In this document: positions 49,167 to 61,253 of the stretch, one piece after another
Layout of the letters: every line of letters begins with the position of its first letter
Position numbering within the stretch: position 1 is the stretch's first letter
Assembly: GCA_030848705.1 (NCBI GenBank)
Contig: CM061236.1
Location: 61,399,481 to 61,463,480 of the forward strand
DNA from: Heracleum sosnowskyi
Taxonomy: Eukaryota; Streptophyta; Magnoliopsida; Apiales; Apiaceae
DNA length: 64,000 bases
Direction: 5' to 3'
Notes under the pieces: generated by a model
What the model saw: the letters and a program-made list of their open reading frames with translations, nothing else
Database searches by the model: none
Told to the model about the DNA's origin: nothing
Program-made: the position numbers and the translations under genes

Positions 49167-52100
49167 ACTTTGAGTTAGAAAACATTAAACTTACTCTTAG
49201 AACATCTTAGTATTAGTATCTATGTTGACACTTTTAGGTGCCATTTTATTAGAGTTGTTAAAAAATTTGTGTTAAGAAAAGTTGTCAATTTTTAAAATTC
49301 TCTTTACACACATAAAATGCAAAACAAATACCATTTAGACACCTTAGAGCAAGTTTTAATAACTATAATATATAATTGAAATTTCAAAAATACTACTCCA
49401 ATATAATAGCTATAGCTAAAATAAAAAAAAATACATATCAATAGGAGTGGACCGTAAGCTGAAACACATTAAATCTATATATTCTTAAAGTGTAATGAGT
49501 AATTTACCCAATGGGTAAAACAATTTACCCAATGGATCCTATTTGTACTATATTTATACTATATTTCACATGATCCATGGACTATCCATTAGTTGACCCA
49601 TATTCCAATTAATATTATCCTAATTTGGAATTTCAAATTTCTCATTTATGGTTACAATATCCTCCTTGATTTTCTCTTTAATTTTCAAAATTCAAATACT
49701 TAATTGATTACATATCTAATCTCTAATTCTAACATACCGATTCAGTTTCATTTATCATCGTCTCTCTCATCTTTTCTTTTCTTCATCTTGGTCCAACCTT
49801 TTTTTCCCTCTGTATTGATTATCAATTTTGGATGTATATAATATGCATATATGTATGTTTATATATAATATTAAATTCTTTTTTTTGTTAGGTGTGAACT
49901 AATTTGAATGGGTATTTTTTGATGCAGATGCCTCAGAAGTGGTATTTTTTGTACTTCTTAAATGAGAAGAGTTCATTGTATCTGGAATTCAAGCCATCAA
50001 GAGAATCAATCCAGTTTTTCTCGCCTCTCTGTGATCTTTTTATGTTCGTAATTATTTTGTGTTTGTGTTTGTGTTTGTGTTTATATGTATAATTTATCAT
50101 TTACTTTTACGTTTGTTTAATATTAGTTTTTTATGTTGTTTACCTATATTGTTTTAATTTACAGGATATGAATCGATGATGGATCTTATCAAAGTTTCTT
50201 TTAAAATTTGAGAACTCGGGTATATGCAATCAAGTGCAGGTATAGTTTCTATTGTATGTGTAACATAGTATTTTTTTTATTTTTGAAGACGTGAATTCAC
50301 GGGAATTTGTATTTTGATTAAGATTTTTGTGTGATGAAAAGTACATGTAGACCTTTGTTTGTGTTAATACATGTGTGTAATTCTGAATGGTATTCTTTAT
50401 ATGTCATGCCTCACGTTGATATCGTATTAATCACCTATACTATGCTCAATGTTGATTTCATATTGAATTTCTTTAATTTTAATCTTAGTTTGGTCTTGAC
50501 ATTCTTTTGTGTAGTGATTTGATTTGATGCTGACTCAGGTATGTGATACTAATCAGTTATGTATGGATTATAATTGGAACAATCTTTGTTCATTTTTTGA
50601 TTACTAACTTTTATGATCCTCAGATTACATGTTATGTTATTCTATTTGTGTGATTACGTCAATAATATGTCGTGATGGAAATTTAGGTTGAAAACATTTG
50701 CGTATAAAGAAGTATTAATGTTTAAATCAGTTTTATGCTCTCTTTTGTTAGTAATATTTTGTCACATTCTGTCTATTTTAGGAGCAAAACACCAAGGTCA
50801 TGGATCAACCCTTGAAACAGGTAAAAACATTTGTCAGGCAAGGTTAAGCCACAATTTTCATAAAGAAGAGATGGTTCTTTGTGCTCTTTGTTACATTTTA
50901 TCATATAAATTGTTGTCATTTAAAGATCATGTAGTACTAACTTATACTGATGTTTAAATTTGTAGTGAATGGTCTCATCCTTTTACTCTTTTCCAGTAGT
51001 TGATGACTTGGTAGAATTCCTCTTTCAAGTTATATTCTCGCATATTTTATTGAGGGAGGCGAATCAAATATGAGTATGTGTGATAGTTACATGGACCTAT
51101 TTTCGCCCATTGGTGTTTGCAGACAATGTGGCACATTGTAAGATTTTTGTTCTGGTATATGAAAAGTTAAATATGTGAGGCATTACACTTTTTTCTCATA
51201 TTTCAAATATGTAATTGATCACTTTTTTAGTTCATTTTTATATATGTAGGCATCAAAGTTCGATTTTTCAACGAAGCAAAAATCATCACTAGTAAACCTA
51301 TTTTCCTCACCATTTTACATTGTACACGACCCACAAACAATCTCCATAATACAATTACACGAACCAGTGCCAAGTTCCTCCTTATTATGGAGAAGAAAAT
51401 ATGGCAAGATCATCGTCAAAGAACTTATCTTTCCTTCCAAGCACAACACCAACAATTATATACAGAAGTCCATATTCTTTCATCTAAAATCCAAAAACTT
51501 ATGAATTGATAGCCCAAATTTTTTGAAGTGGTTGAGAATGGTTCTGATTCAGATGGGAGCAAGCCTCACTCCAGGTACATATCTCATATGGTTTTGATTA
51601 AAAGTAATCTATTTTGTAGATAGCTCAAATGTTATTGTACTCGACATCAAGGATGATGTGGAGATCAACATTTATTATTATTATTGTTGCAACCAATATA
51701 GGCTCCTATAAGGACCTCTAGACATTGGTTTTTCATAGAATACCATCTATATGAAATTATTACATTCGATATGTAAATGAAAATAAATCTTTTGAAGAAA
51801 TTTCTTAAGAAAATGAGAATGATTTCTGTGTATATATAACATAAATTCAGTCACAATAAGCAACAACATATTACTTTTAACTCAAATCTTATGATAATTA
51901 GACTTGCAAACATTTCGTTTTAATCTTCTTAATTTTTTTTAACAACATGAAAATACCAAAAAACTTAATTTTTAAATAATTATATTGTTAGCAATATAAT
52001 TTTTTTCACGGTAATCAAGTTATCATTGAGATTGCTATTATACCATATACAAAGATCTTTGAGAAAAATGAACGTCGCCGAGAAAATCATTTACTCAAAT

Positions 52101-52752
52101 AATATATGTACATTTATAATGTTAGTAATATGTGATATAATACTTTTTGTTTAGTTTATGATTTATAATCATTAGCTTATAGATCATAAATTTATTTGAA
52201 CATTAAATAGGAATTTTAATGACTTTACTTTCCTATTTTTGCTTAAAAACTTCAACTTAATGGTTTTTAAAATGCGAGGTGTCGCCGTTAGGCGACGCCG
52301 AGAAACCTAAAATTAAAATTTTTATATTTGTTTTGCATGTGTTAGTTTTGTATATGTAATAATTTTCATAACTATGAAAGAAATGACAAACTTTATTTTG
52401 GAATTATACCTACTTGAGACAGATAATTTATAATTTAAATTCTCTAATATAAATTTAAACTAAAAAAAGTTAATTTTAGTCTTGAAAGATAATAACTCTT
52501 TTTTTTCTAAATGAAAGATAATAACTTAAAAACATCACAACATAAAAATAATTTAAAAAAGAAATCATTGTAATTCTTAATTAATTGTTTATTATATATC
52601 ATTAAACAAAGAATTTTTAATTATATTTTATTTATAATACGTAGTAAATGAAATAAAAATATCCATGTTGTCAACTTCGACAATATTTATAAGTTAAATA
52701 TTGACAAACTTTTTTATAATTGAACCATGAAATTTGTTTATCTTTTTTGTAG
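49167..52752. other. AT-rich unassigned stretch upstream of the RPA-like exons
   Basis: No complete gene recognised. A CT-rich leader-like stretch lies near 49750-49815. A (gtgttt)n run of about four units lies near 50058-50081. Short less AT-rich patches (about 50780-50830, 51100-51140, 51330-51440, 51525-51575) might be upstream exons of the RPA-like gene or fragments of another one, but none gives a convincing conserved peptide. Confidence 0.35.
52278..52299. repeat. GC-rich stem-loop in AT-rich DNA
   Basis: ggtgtcgcc-gtta-ggcgacgcc forms a 9-bp stem with one T-G wobble and a 4-base loop. The arm ggcgacgc resembles half of element G's palindrome. Confidence 0.8.
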
Positions 52753-53619
52753 AATAACCATGTTCATGCATTTTCCTATCACAACATTTGGAATGCATTG
52801 ACAACTGGCACTGCTATTGTGGAAGGAGGTGTATATGTTTTTGATCAGTTTAGTGTGAAGGATGTTGTGGGGAATTTGAAACCGGTCCAATCCAAAAACT
52901 GCATTAGGTTTACTAATGCAACTACTGTCAAGGAAGCTGAAGATGACGGCATGATTCCTCACTATAAGTTTGAATTTTTGGATTTGGAAGATTTATTTGC
53001 CGAAGCCAATAAATGTCAGCTAAGAGAGAATCCAGAATTCGCTATAGGTAATTTACTACAAGTACCTAATTCTGATTGTAATATGCATTTGACTTCATAT
53101 ATAATTGATGCACTCATTCTATTTTTTATTTTGTTTTGAAAAAGATATCATTGGAGTTATTGAGGAATATGAGAATGTCAAGCGTATTGACATCAAATTC
53201 GGGGACAGAAACATTGTGAAGTTCAGGATCTGCGATTCAAGGTTTTTAAAACTATCTATACGAAGAATTTGTATACATCTAGATCATGTAGCGCAACCTA
53301 TATTTTACATATTTTTGTTTTTTTAAATGAAAATAGCAATGCTCACAAAGTCACTATATGAGGAGATCTTGCTCATTCTGTTGAGGAAATGTATGTGAAA
53401 CAACTTGAGAAACCAATTATAGTCATTCTTACAAGCACAAAAGTGACCAAGTTCATGAGTAAGAACTTATCCAACTAATACCTTTTTAAATGCTAAAGCA
53501 CTTAACAATTGAATTTCTTTACAAGTTGTTTGTATAGATTATGTGCAGATTGTTACATTGCCTTCCACAAAGGTTTATCTAAATTTAGACGATGAAGCTG
53601 TTATAGGCATGAGGCTGAG
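52753..53619 (+). pseudogene. RPA large-subunit-like (OB-fold) gene fragment, four exons
   Basis: Four exons read in one frame across well-formed junctions: 52753-53047 (acceptor tttgtag, donor gtaatt), 53145-53241, 53337-53458 (donor gtaag) and 53538-53619. The encoded peptide (NNHVHAF...NIWNALTTGTAIVEGGVYVFDQFSVKDVVG, DGMIPHYKFEFLDLEDLF, IGVIEEYENVKRIDIKFGDRNIVKFRI, VKQLEKPIIVILTSTKV, VYLNLDDEAVIGMRL) matches the plant replication-protein-A 70-kDa-like/DUF223 OB-fold family, which binds single-stranded DNA. A TGA at 53359-53361 replaces the Trp expected after KVTI. The N-terminal exon and anything past 53619 are not found; element D starts at 53806. Such genes exist both as host paralogues and inside autonomous Helitrons, so the origin is open. 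Confidence 0.75.
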
Positions 53620-53805
53620 GTAGTATATTGTACTTAGTTTTATTAATAATGTTTCTCTTTGTTCTTGCATGTTAATGATAAATATTTTATCTAATTTTCA
53701 TGTACTGAAACATAATCCATTGATATATTACCCAATTCGCTGACTTCACTCAATTAATTTTAGTTGATGCATGTTATAATATAGATCATTTGAGTACATT
53801 GTTAT

Positions 53806-53981
53806 TGTTGCCCAGTAATAATCTATTGTAGAAGGGGGGTTGAATACAATAGTATAAGATAATCGACTTCTTAATGTATATATCACAAATATGAAAGAAA
53901 GATAACAACTTTATTAAATCTGATATAAAACTGTTACAAACTCTCTCAAGAAATTCTATGTTCTTGAGAGCTTATATTCGG
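53806..53981 (-). repeat. Truncated 3' LTR of element D
   Basis: About 176 bp of a roughly 600-bp LTR. It lacks one of the twin stem-loops, consistent with recombination between them. It ends at attcg, after which sequence from the interior of ORF3 (catcctgacctc) begins. The rest of the LTR, the polypurine tract and the end of ORF3 are deleted. Confidence 0.88.
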
Positions 53982-56900
53982 CATCCTGACCTCTTTGATT
54001 TAAGTACATGGGAGTATAATTACCATTGAAATTACTGTTTCCATCCAGTCTTCTTATTGTTGACAAAATCATGTCACTCCATTCCTTGCACATTTGATTC
54101 TTCGATCTCAAAAGATAATGAACATATTTCAGTTCCTGTGTAGTTTTCATCAACAGATCTTGAATAGATAAAATCTTCACACTACCATCTTTCATGAAGT
54201 ACAGAAGCTTTTCTTTCTTGTCAAAACCATCATGACAATCTATAACTATATCAACAGCTAGTAAATTGTTCAGGTTTTCAGAAGTTAAAGTACCTCCAAT
54301 TTCAGTTAAGGAGTAAGGATCGACATATGACATATTTAGATATTCAGTATCCCTGTGTCCAATACCTCCTCTTGAATTACTTGTCAATTGCTTCAGATTT
54401 GAAAATATCTTTAACCAGAGTGCTTTTGATCTAACCATCTCAGATAAATCAACAACACTTGAAGCGCTTGTAATAATTCCTCCAGACTGAAAATTGATAA
54501 GTTTATCACACCTCAGTGTACTAATATGTTTCCACTTCTTATCCTTTTCCTTTTCAAAAGCATAGCTTCTTTCCAGTGAAGATTCTTGTCTGCTTGGGTT
54601 CCTCCACTTTCTTCTGTTTGAGAGTTTAAGCCTTTGTACATAGAGATTGAAATCTCTATTTGTTGATTTTGTAATTTCACTTCTTCTGGCTTCTTCTTCT
54701 TTATCTACTTCCTTGTTGTGAGAATCAACCACAGTAGATAAAATTATCAAATCAATCTCTTGCATAATTTCAGAATCATCAGGATCTTGAATATTATCAG
54801 GAACAACATCAGGATTATATTCTTCAATTTGATTTGTATTGCATAGAGTTGATTTTCTTGATTTTCTTCTCAATTCAGGTTCTTCTTCAATATTTCCATC
54901 ATCACCAAAAGTAGATCTGTTAGGAACTACTAGAGTTTGAATAAGTTCAGGAATTTCTTCAATTCTTAACCCTTTAGACCTTGTCTGTCTAGTTATTGTT
55001 TGAGTTGAAGAACCTCTTCTACTTCTTCTAGCTCATCTCCTACCTCTAGCAGAAACAGAGTTATTAAAGCTTTCCATCATTTCTCTCTGTTGTCTTAAGA
55101 ATTCTTCATGTGAGAGATCAGGATATTCTTCACTTGCTGTAGAGAGTGCTTTTCTTGCAAATAATTGTTGAACTCTTTTATCAGTGTGATATAGAGTAAC
55201 AATTCTGCCATCTTTTGTAGAAAACTTCTGGAATAAATTTGATGCATCTTCAGGATTATCAATAAAAATATCTTCATCACCTTCAGGAATTGTAGCAAGA
55301 GTATGTCCATGACCAGGTGTCAGGATTTGTTCTTCCGTCAGGATCTGAGATTGCACCAACGTTCTTACTGTCTTAACTCCAGAATCAGAAAAATGAGTTG
55401 ACTGCGTTGTTTGACTTTGTGAAGTTTGAATTGTAGACTTCATAACAGCAGCATCAGAGGTTTCTCCTTGTATCACTTTGTCACAACCATTATCTCCAGT
55501 ATTATCATCATTATTCCTTAATACTAGATCAGGTGTGCATTTTGTCTGACTAACCTTCTCCCCCTTTTTGACATCAGGATTTGACAATAAATTCAAAATT
55601 AAGGAAAGAGAGGCTTGAATGTCAGTTACCTTAGTATCCAGAGAATCAATCCTTCTGTTGATAGAGGTTTGTTCAGAAATAACAGATTTCACTTGGGATT
55701 CTACTACCCTTAGCTGAAAAGCAGTAGGCACCTTTGTAAAACTTTGAGAAATATCATTCCTCACCAACTCAGTTGAATTCTTGATAGAATCAATCTCACT
55801 TTTTAGACTTTTGGATAACAAAGTTGTAGCCTTCAGATGATTCTTCAAGTCTTGATTCTCTATAGATTTCACTGCATCATAGGCATGTTCCAAAGCAGAA
55901 GAATAACTTACAGATTCAGTAGATCTGTGCCATGAATTGTTCCATTCATTCTGTCTAAGTGCCTCAGCAGGATTAAAGGAAGGAATAGAAAAATCTTGTC
56001 TCTGATCTTTCCCAGTGGAAGCTTTGCCAGCCATATATGTACTTGATGAACCAAAATTAGTTCCAAGACTAATTTTGAGTGCTGTAGCAAGTCGTTCCTT
56101 CTCTTTTCGATTCTCATCATCATCACTATCATCAGAGTTATCATCATCAGTACTATGAGTATCATCAGGATCACGAATAGCTATACCTTTCATTTTATCC
56201 TGTGAATCTGTGATAGGATGATCCATTGGTCTTGAACGAAGTGGCTGTATCAGGATAGGTTCAACATCAGGAGCACCACTATCGTCAGGATGAACACCGT
56301 CAGGATTTGATATGCTTGCATCAGTATTTGCTACCAATGGTTCTTGTGGAGCTTGAGGTTCAGAAGCTTCTTCAACACTTTGAGTCAAAGGTTCTTGTGT
56401 GCTTCCCTTATTGACAGTGTCCTCGACCAATCTTTGAACTTCATCTGCACCAGAAATCCCTTGAGCATTGTCAGGAAATTTCTCAGAAACTGTAGCTTGG
56501 CCTGCATCTTCACTTTGAGAAGATGGTTCTTGTGTAGCTGGAATGTCGATGTCTGCATTCTCCCTTTGAGAAAATGGTTCTTGTGGGACCATTCCACTAG
56601 CTAAGCCTTCACTCAAACTTTGATTGAGTGGTTCTTGTGTGGCTGGATCATCAGAAAGAGCTGTTGAACCACTTTGAGGTTCAGGTTCTTATGGGCTTGA
56701 TCCTTTCAGTTTCTTCTGTCTCTGATAGACTAACTCTTCTGCCTTCCTTAGCTTTTCCATTGGATGTTTTATCCCAAGATTGGAAGTAGCAGCACCATAC
56801 TTCTCCCATGAAATATGAACATGTCTTTTTATTGGAGAGTCCTGTGCTGGAGAGTCTGAAATATTAACCACTTGACTTAGTGCAGCATCAGGAATACTAA

Positions 56901-57444
56901 CAACGGGATTTGCTTGAGCAGTAGAAACTGATTGCTCATTCAGAATAGAAGTGTCCTGTACATCAGTATCCTGCTTCTTTTCTAAAGGAATATGATACCT
57001 GCTTTTTGATAACTTCCTTTTCTTCTATGGTGTAGACAATGGAACCACAGCTGCAGTAGCAGTATCAGTAACTTCCTTATTCACATTCATCACAGAGAAT
57101 ATAGGTAAATCATCCTCTGAGTCAGTCTCATACCTGGGAACTAATTTTCTTTTAACAGAAACAGCCTCACCTCCCTTTGCAGCTTTCTTCACCAGGACCC
57201 CTTGTACACCCCCTTGTAACTTCTTTTTAGTGAGTGGTGTAGAGGAAAAATCCTTTGAACCTGATTGCCTTCCTGACACATCAGTTCGAGCTGACTTCTT
57301 TGCTTTTACAACTAAAGTCTTTTGAGAGACATTAGAGGTGGCAGTTGACTGTTTAGACTGTTTAGGATGAATGCTTGGGTTAGGAACAAGGTGTGATTGG
57401 CCTTGCCCCATAGCATTAGAAATTAAACCATAACGAGTAGGCAT
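53956..57444 (-). pseudogene. Element D ORF3 remnant
   Basis: Homologue of element C ORF3 in one frame, broken by TAG at 57025-57027, TAA at 56689-56691 and TGA at 55033-55035, and cut at its 3' end by the LTR junction so the last residues come from LTR sequence. Open parts are 57028-57444, 56692-57024, 55036-56688 and 53956-55032. It has the same layout as C: QEPLTQS-type repeats, acidic run, coiled-coil region, basic region and C-terminal domain (VVDLSEMVRSKALWLKIFSNL; GGTLTSENLNNLLAVDIVIDCHDGF). It lacks the frameshift found in C near the N-terminus. Confidence 0.85.
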
Positions 57445-57897
57445 TTTCCTATGTAAGAAAAACCTAACCTCATCAGGAATAAAAGCATTTCCTATGAAAC
57501 CATTTGCCTTATCACTGTTGACTAAGGACTTAATATTATTCTCAACTGTTTTCTTTCTTTACTTTCCTGCAGAATTTGTTAGTAACACTGATATTTGACA
57601 TATAAAATGACGAATAGTAAACTCTGATAAAAATATAATTGAAATTGAGAATTAAGACTGAAAACTTAATCAAAGACTAAGTATAAATCTTATTTCCAGA
57701 GTTTACCAGAAGTGTTGATGACAAATTAGCATAGAACCTCTGGTTTTCATACCAGCTTCAATATCTGAGCATCAGGATTTGACCAGTTGACTTCCTGTCA
57801 GAATTGCATCCTATCAGGATTTGATCAAAGAAAACATACCTTTCTGAATAACCATCAGGATTTGACAGTTGTCAGGATTTCCTCTCTGTAGCTTTCC
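57445..57897 (-). other. Element D ORF3 leader and pol-ORF3 spacer
   Basis: No intact ORF. The ORF3 frame is open some way upstream of its first ATG. Near 57514-57547 the sequence replaces the 915-bp antisense-gene segment of element C with about 25 bp. At 57765-57885 five or six atcaggatt-type motifs are clustered. Confidence 0.7.
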
Positions 57898-60800
57898 TCA
57901 TAAATTCTCAAAATTCATCATTCCAAGTTCATTCACCAATTTATTGAAAGTAGCTTCAGGTAGTGGCTTGGTGAATATATCAGCTAATTGTTGATCAGTA
58001 GGAACAAAGTGAAGTTCAATTGTTCCTTCCAGAACTTGTTCTCTTATGAAGTGATATCGAATACTGATGTGTTTAGTAAGAGAATGTTGAACTGGATTTC
58101 CTGTCATTGTAATAGCACTTTGGTTATCACAATAAATAGGGATTTTTGAGTATGACAGGCCATAATCTAACAACTGATTTCTCATCCACATTATCTGAGC
58201 ACAAAAACTTCCTGCAGCAATGTACTCAGCTTCTGCAGTTGAAGTGGAAATGGATTTTTGCTTTTTACTGAACCATGAAACTAGTCTTCCACCCAAAAAC
58301 TGACAGCTTCCTGAAGTACTTTTCCTGTCTATTTTGCATCCTGCAAAATCAACATCTGAATAACCACACAACCCAAAATCTGATTCCCTTGCATACCAAA
58401 GGCCAAGAGAAGACGTGCCTTTGAGATATCTGAAAATTCTTTTGACTGCAATCAGATGGGGTTCTCTAGGTTTTGCTTGAAATCTTGCACACAGACAGGT
58501 TGCAAACATGATATCTGGTCGACTTGCAGTGAGATACAATAAAGAGCCAATCATTCCTCTGTAGTGAGTTACATCTACCTCAGCACCTTGATCAGGATCA
58601 AGTTTGGTAGCTGTAGCTATGGGAGTTGTAGCAGGAGAACTATCTTGCATGTTAAACCTTGTCAATAAATTCCTTGTATATTTAGACTGATTGATAAAAA
58701 TCCCTTCATCAGTCTGTTTAACTTGAAGACCAAGAAAGTAACTCATTTCTCCCATCATGCTCATTTGATATCTTGACTGCATACGCTTGGAAAACTTTTC
58801 ACAAAGCTTATTGTTTGTTGACCCAAAAATGATATCATCAACATAAATCTGAACTAACAACAAGTCCTTACCATGATTCAAATAAAATAGAGTTTTATCA
58901 ATAGCACCTCTTTTGAATCCACTTTCCAGTAAGAATAGAGCTAAAGTTTCATACCATGCTCTTGGAGCTTGCTTTAGTCCATAAAGTGCCTTATCCAATA
59001 TGTAGACATGATCTGGATATTTAGGATCAATGAAACCAGGAGGTTGCTCAACATAGACTTCTTCCTCCAGTTCTCCATTTAAGAAAGCACTTTTAACATC
59101 CATCTGGAAAACCTTGAATTTCTTATGTGCTGCATAAGCAAGAAATATCCTAATGGCTTCTAGTCTTGCAACAGGAGCAAAAGTTTCATCATAATCAATT
59201 CCCTCTTGTTGAGAATACCCCTTTTGCAACTAGTCTAGATTTGTTTCTGATTATTACTCCATCAGAATCAGTCTTGTTCTTGAAAATCCACTTTGTACCA
59301 ACAATTGATCTATTCTTTGGTCTTGGTACTAGTTTCCAGACTTCATTTCTTTCAAATTCATTCAGTTCCTCTTGCATTGCAGTAACCCAATCAGCATCTT
59401 TAAGTGCATCTTCAACTTTCTTTGGCTCCTCCTTGGATAGAAAGTTATTGTATAGACATTCATTTTGAGTTGTACTTCTTGTTTGAACACCTGCATCAGG
59501 ATCCCCAATGATCAAATCAGGAGTATGACTTGCAGTCCATTTCCTTGCTGGTGTTAAATTGTTTCTTGACGTAGATGCTCTCCCTGGATTGGTGTTATCT
59601 TGATTTGAAGAACTTGCTTGGCTTGAAGCTCCCCCTGAATTATTGATATTTCCTCCTGATAAGTTATCAGGATCATCACTTGAATCAGTATCTGAAGAAT
59701 TCTGTCCTGATGATTGAGTTGACTCTGAACTTGTAGTAGAATGTTGTTGCTCCCCCTCAACATTAGCACTACTAGAAGTATCACTATTGATTGCATCATC
59801 AGTATTTGCACCATCAACATCTGGTGTGTCATCAGGATTTGGTGACCCATCAGGATATGATGTATGAACAGGATCTGATTCACTTTTCTCAGGTTCCTTG
59901 GTAGCTTCATTTTCAAAAATCAATCTATCATGAGAGTCTTCATTGATTCCAGCTATCTTCTTGTCATCAAAAGATACATGTATTGACTCCATGACAGTCC
60001 TTGTCCTCAAATTAAAAACTCTGAAGGCTCTTGATGCAGGATAGCCTATGAAAACTCCTTCATCAGCCTTTGTTTCAAATTTCCCTAGCTGTTCAGAATG
60101 AGTTCTGAGAACAAAACATTTACAGCCAAACACATGCAGATGCTTCAGACTTGGTTTCTTTTCCTTGAGTGACTGATAAGGAGTAACACCATGTCTGTTG
60201 ATTAATGTGAGATTTTGAGTATAGCATGCTGTGTTGACTGCTTCTGCCCAGAAATATGTAGGTAATTTTGCTTCTTCCAACATAGTTCTGCTAGCTTCAA
60301 TAAGAGTTCTATTTTTCCTTTCAACTACTCCATTTTGCTGAGGTGTGCCAGGAGCAGAGAATTGCTGAATGATTCCTTTGTACTTGCAGAACTCTTCCAT
60401 CTTTGAATTCTTAAATTCAGTACCATTATCACTTCTCAAAATCTTGAATTTGTACTTTGTGGTTGTCTCAATCATTCTCACATGATCCAACAGAACTTCA
60501 GGAGTTTCATCTTTTCTGTGCAGAAAATACACCCAGGTGAATCTAGAATATTCATCAACAATTACAAGGGTGTACCTTTTCTTACTGATGGACATGATGT
60601 TGACTGGACCAAATAGATCAAGATGTAGCATGTGATATGGTTCTGCAATAGAGGATTCTGATTTACTCTGGAATGATGTCCTTCTTTGTTTTGTTTTATG
60701 ACATGCATCACAGAGTCCATCAGGAGTATATAACACTTTTGGTAATCCTCTCACTAAATCTTTCTTAACCAACTCATTGATATTGCTGAAGTTGAGATGA

Positions 60801-61237
60801 GAAAGCTTCTTGTGCCAATTCCAACTTTCATCTACTGATGCTTTACTGATCAGACAGGTAGGGGAGTCATTAGTATTTTATTGAATGTTAGCTTCATATA
60901 TGTTACCATGCCTGTAGCCAGTCAGTGCTATCTTGCTTGTTGCTTTACTGACTACTTCACAATGAGTGGAATAGAAGTTGACATGATAACCTCTGTCAGT
61001 GATTTGACAAATACTCAACAGGTTGTGTTTTAGTCCCTTCACTAGAGCTACTTTTTCAATGATGACATTTCCAATGATTATATTGCCATATCCCAAGGTT
61101 TGGCCAATGTTGCCATCTCCATAAGACACAGTTGGGCCAACTTTTTCCTCATATTCTGATAACAGGGCTTTGTTTCCAGTCATGTGCACAGAACATCCAC
61201 TATCCATGACTAACACATTTTTCTTTTTACCCTGCAA
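57898..61237 (-). pseudogene. Element D pol remnant (protease, integrase, RT, RNase H)
   Basis: Protease (VMDSGCSVHMTG) at 60878-61237 ends at TAA 60878-60880. Integrase through the first part of RT is at 59195-60877 (LHLDLFGPVNIMS; RSDNGTEF; NGVVERKNRT). RT-RNase H at 57898-59229 (QMDVKSAFLNG, YVDDIIFGS, GYSDVDFAGC, TAEAEYIAAGS) is in another frame because of one extra T near 59222. GYSDADFAG has become GYSDVDFAG and CCAQ has become FCAQ, mild decay. The linker that is frameshifted in element C is open here. Confidence 0.9.
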
Positions 61238-61253
61238 TCAGAATAGAAACACA

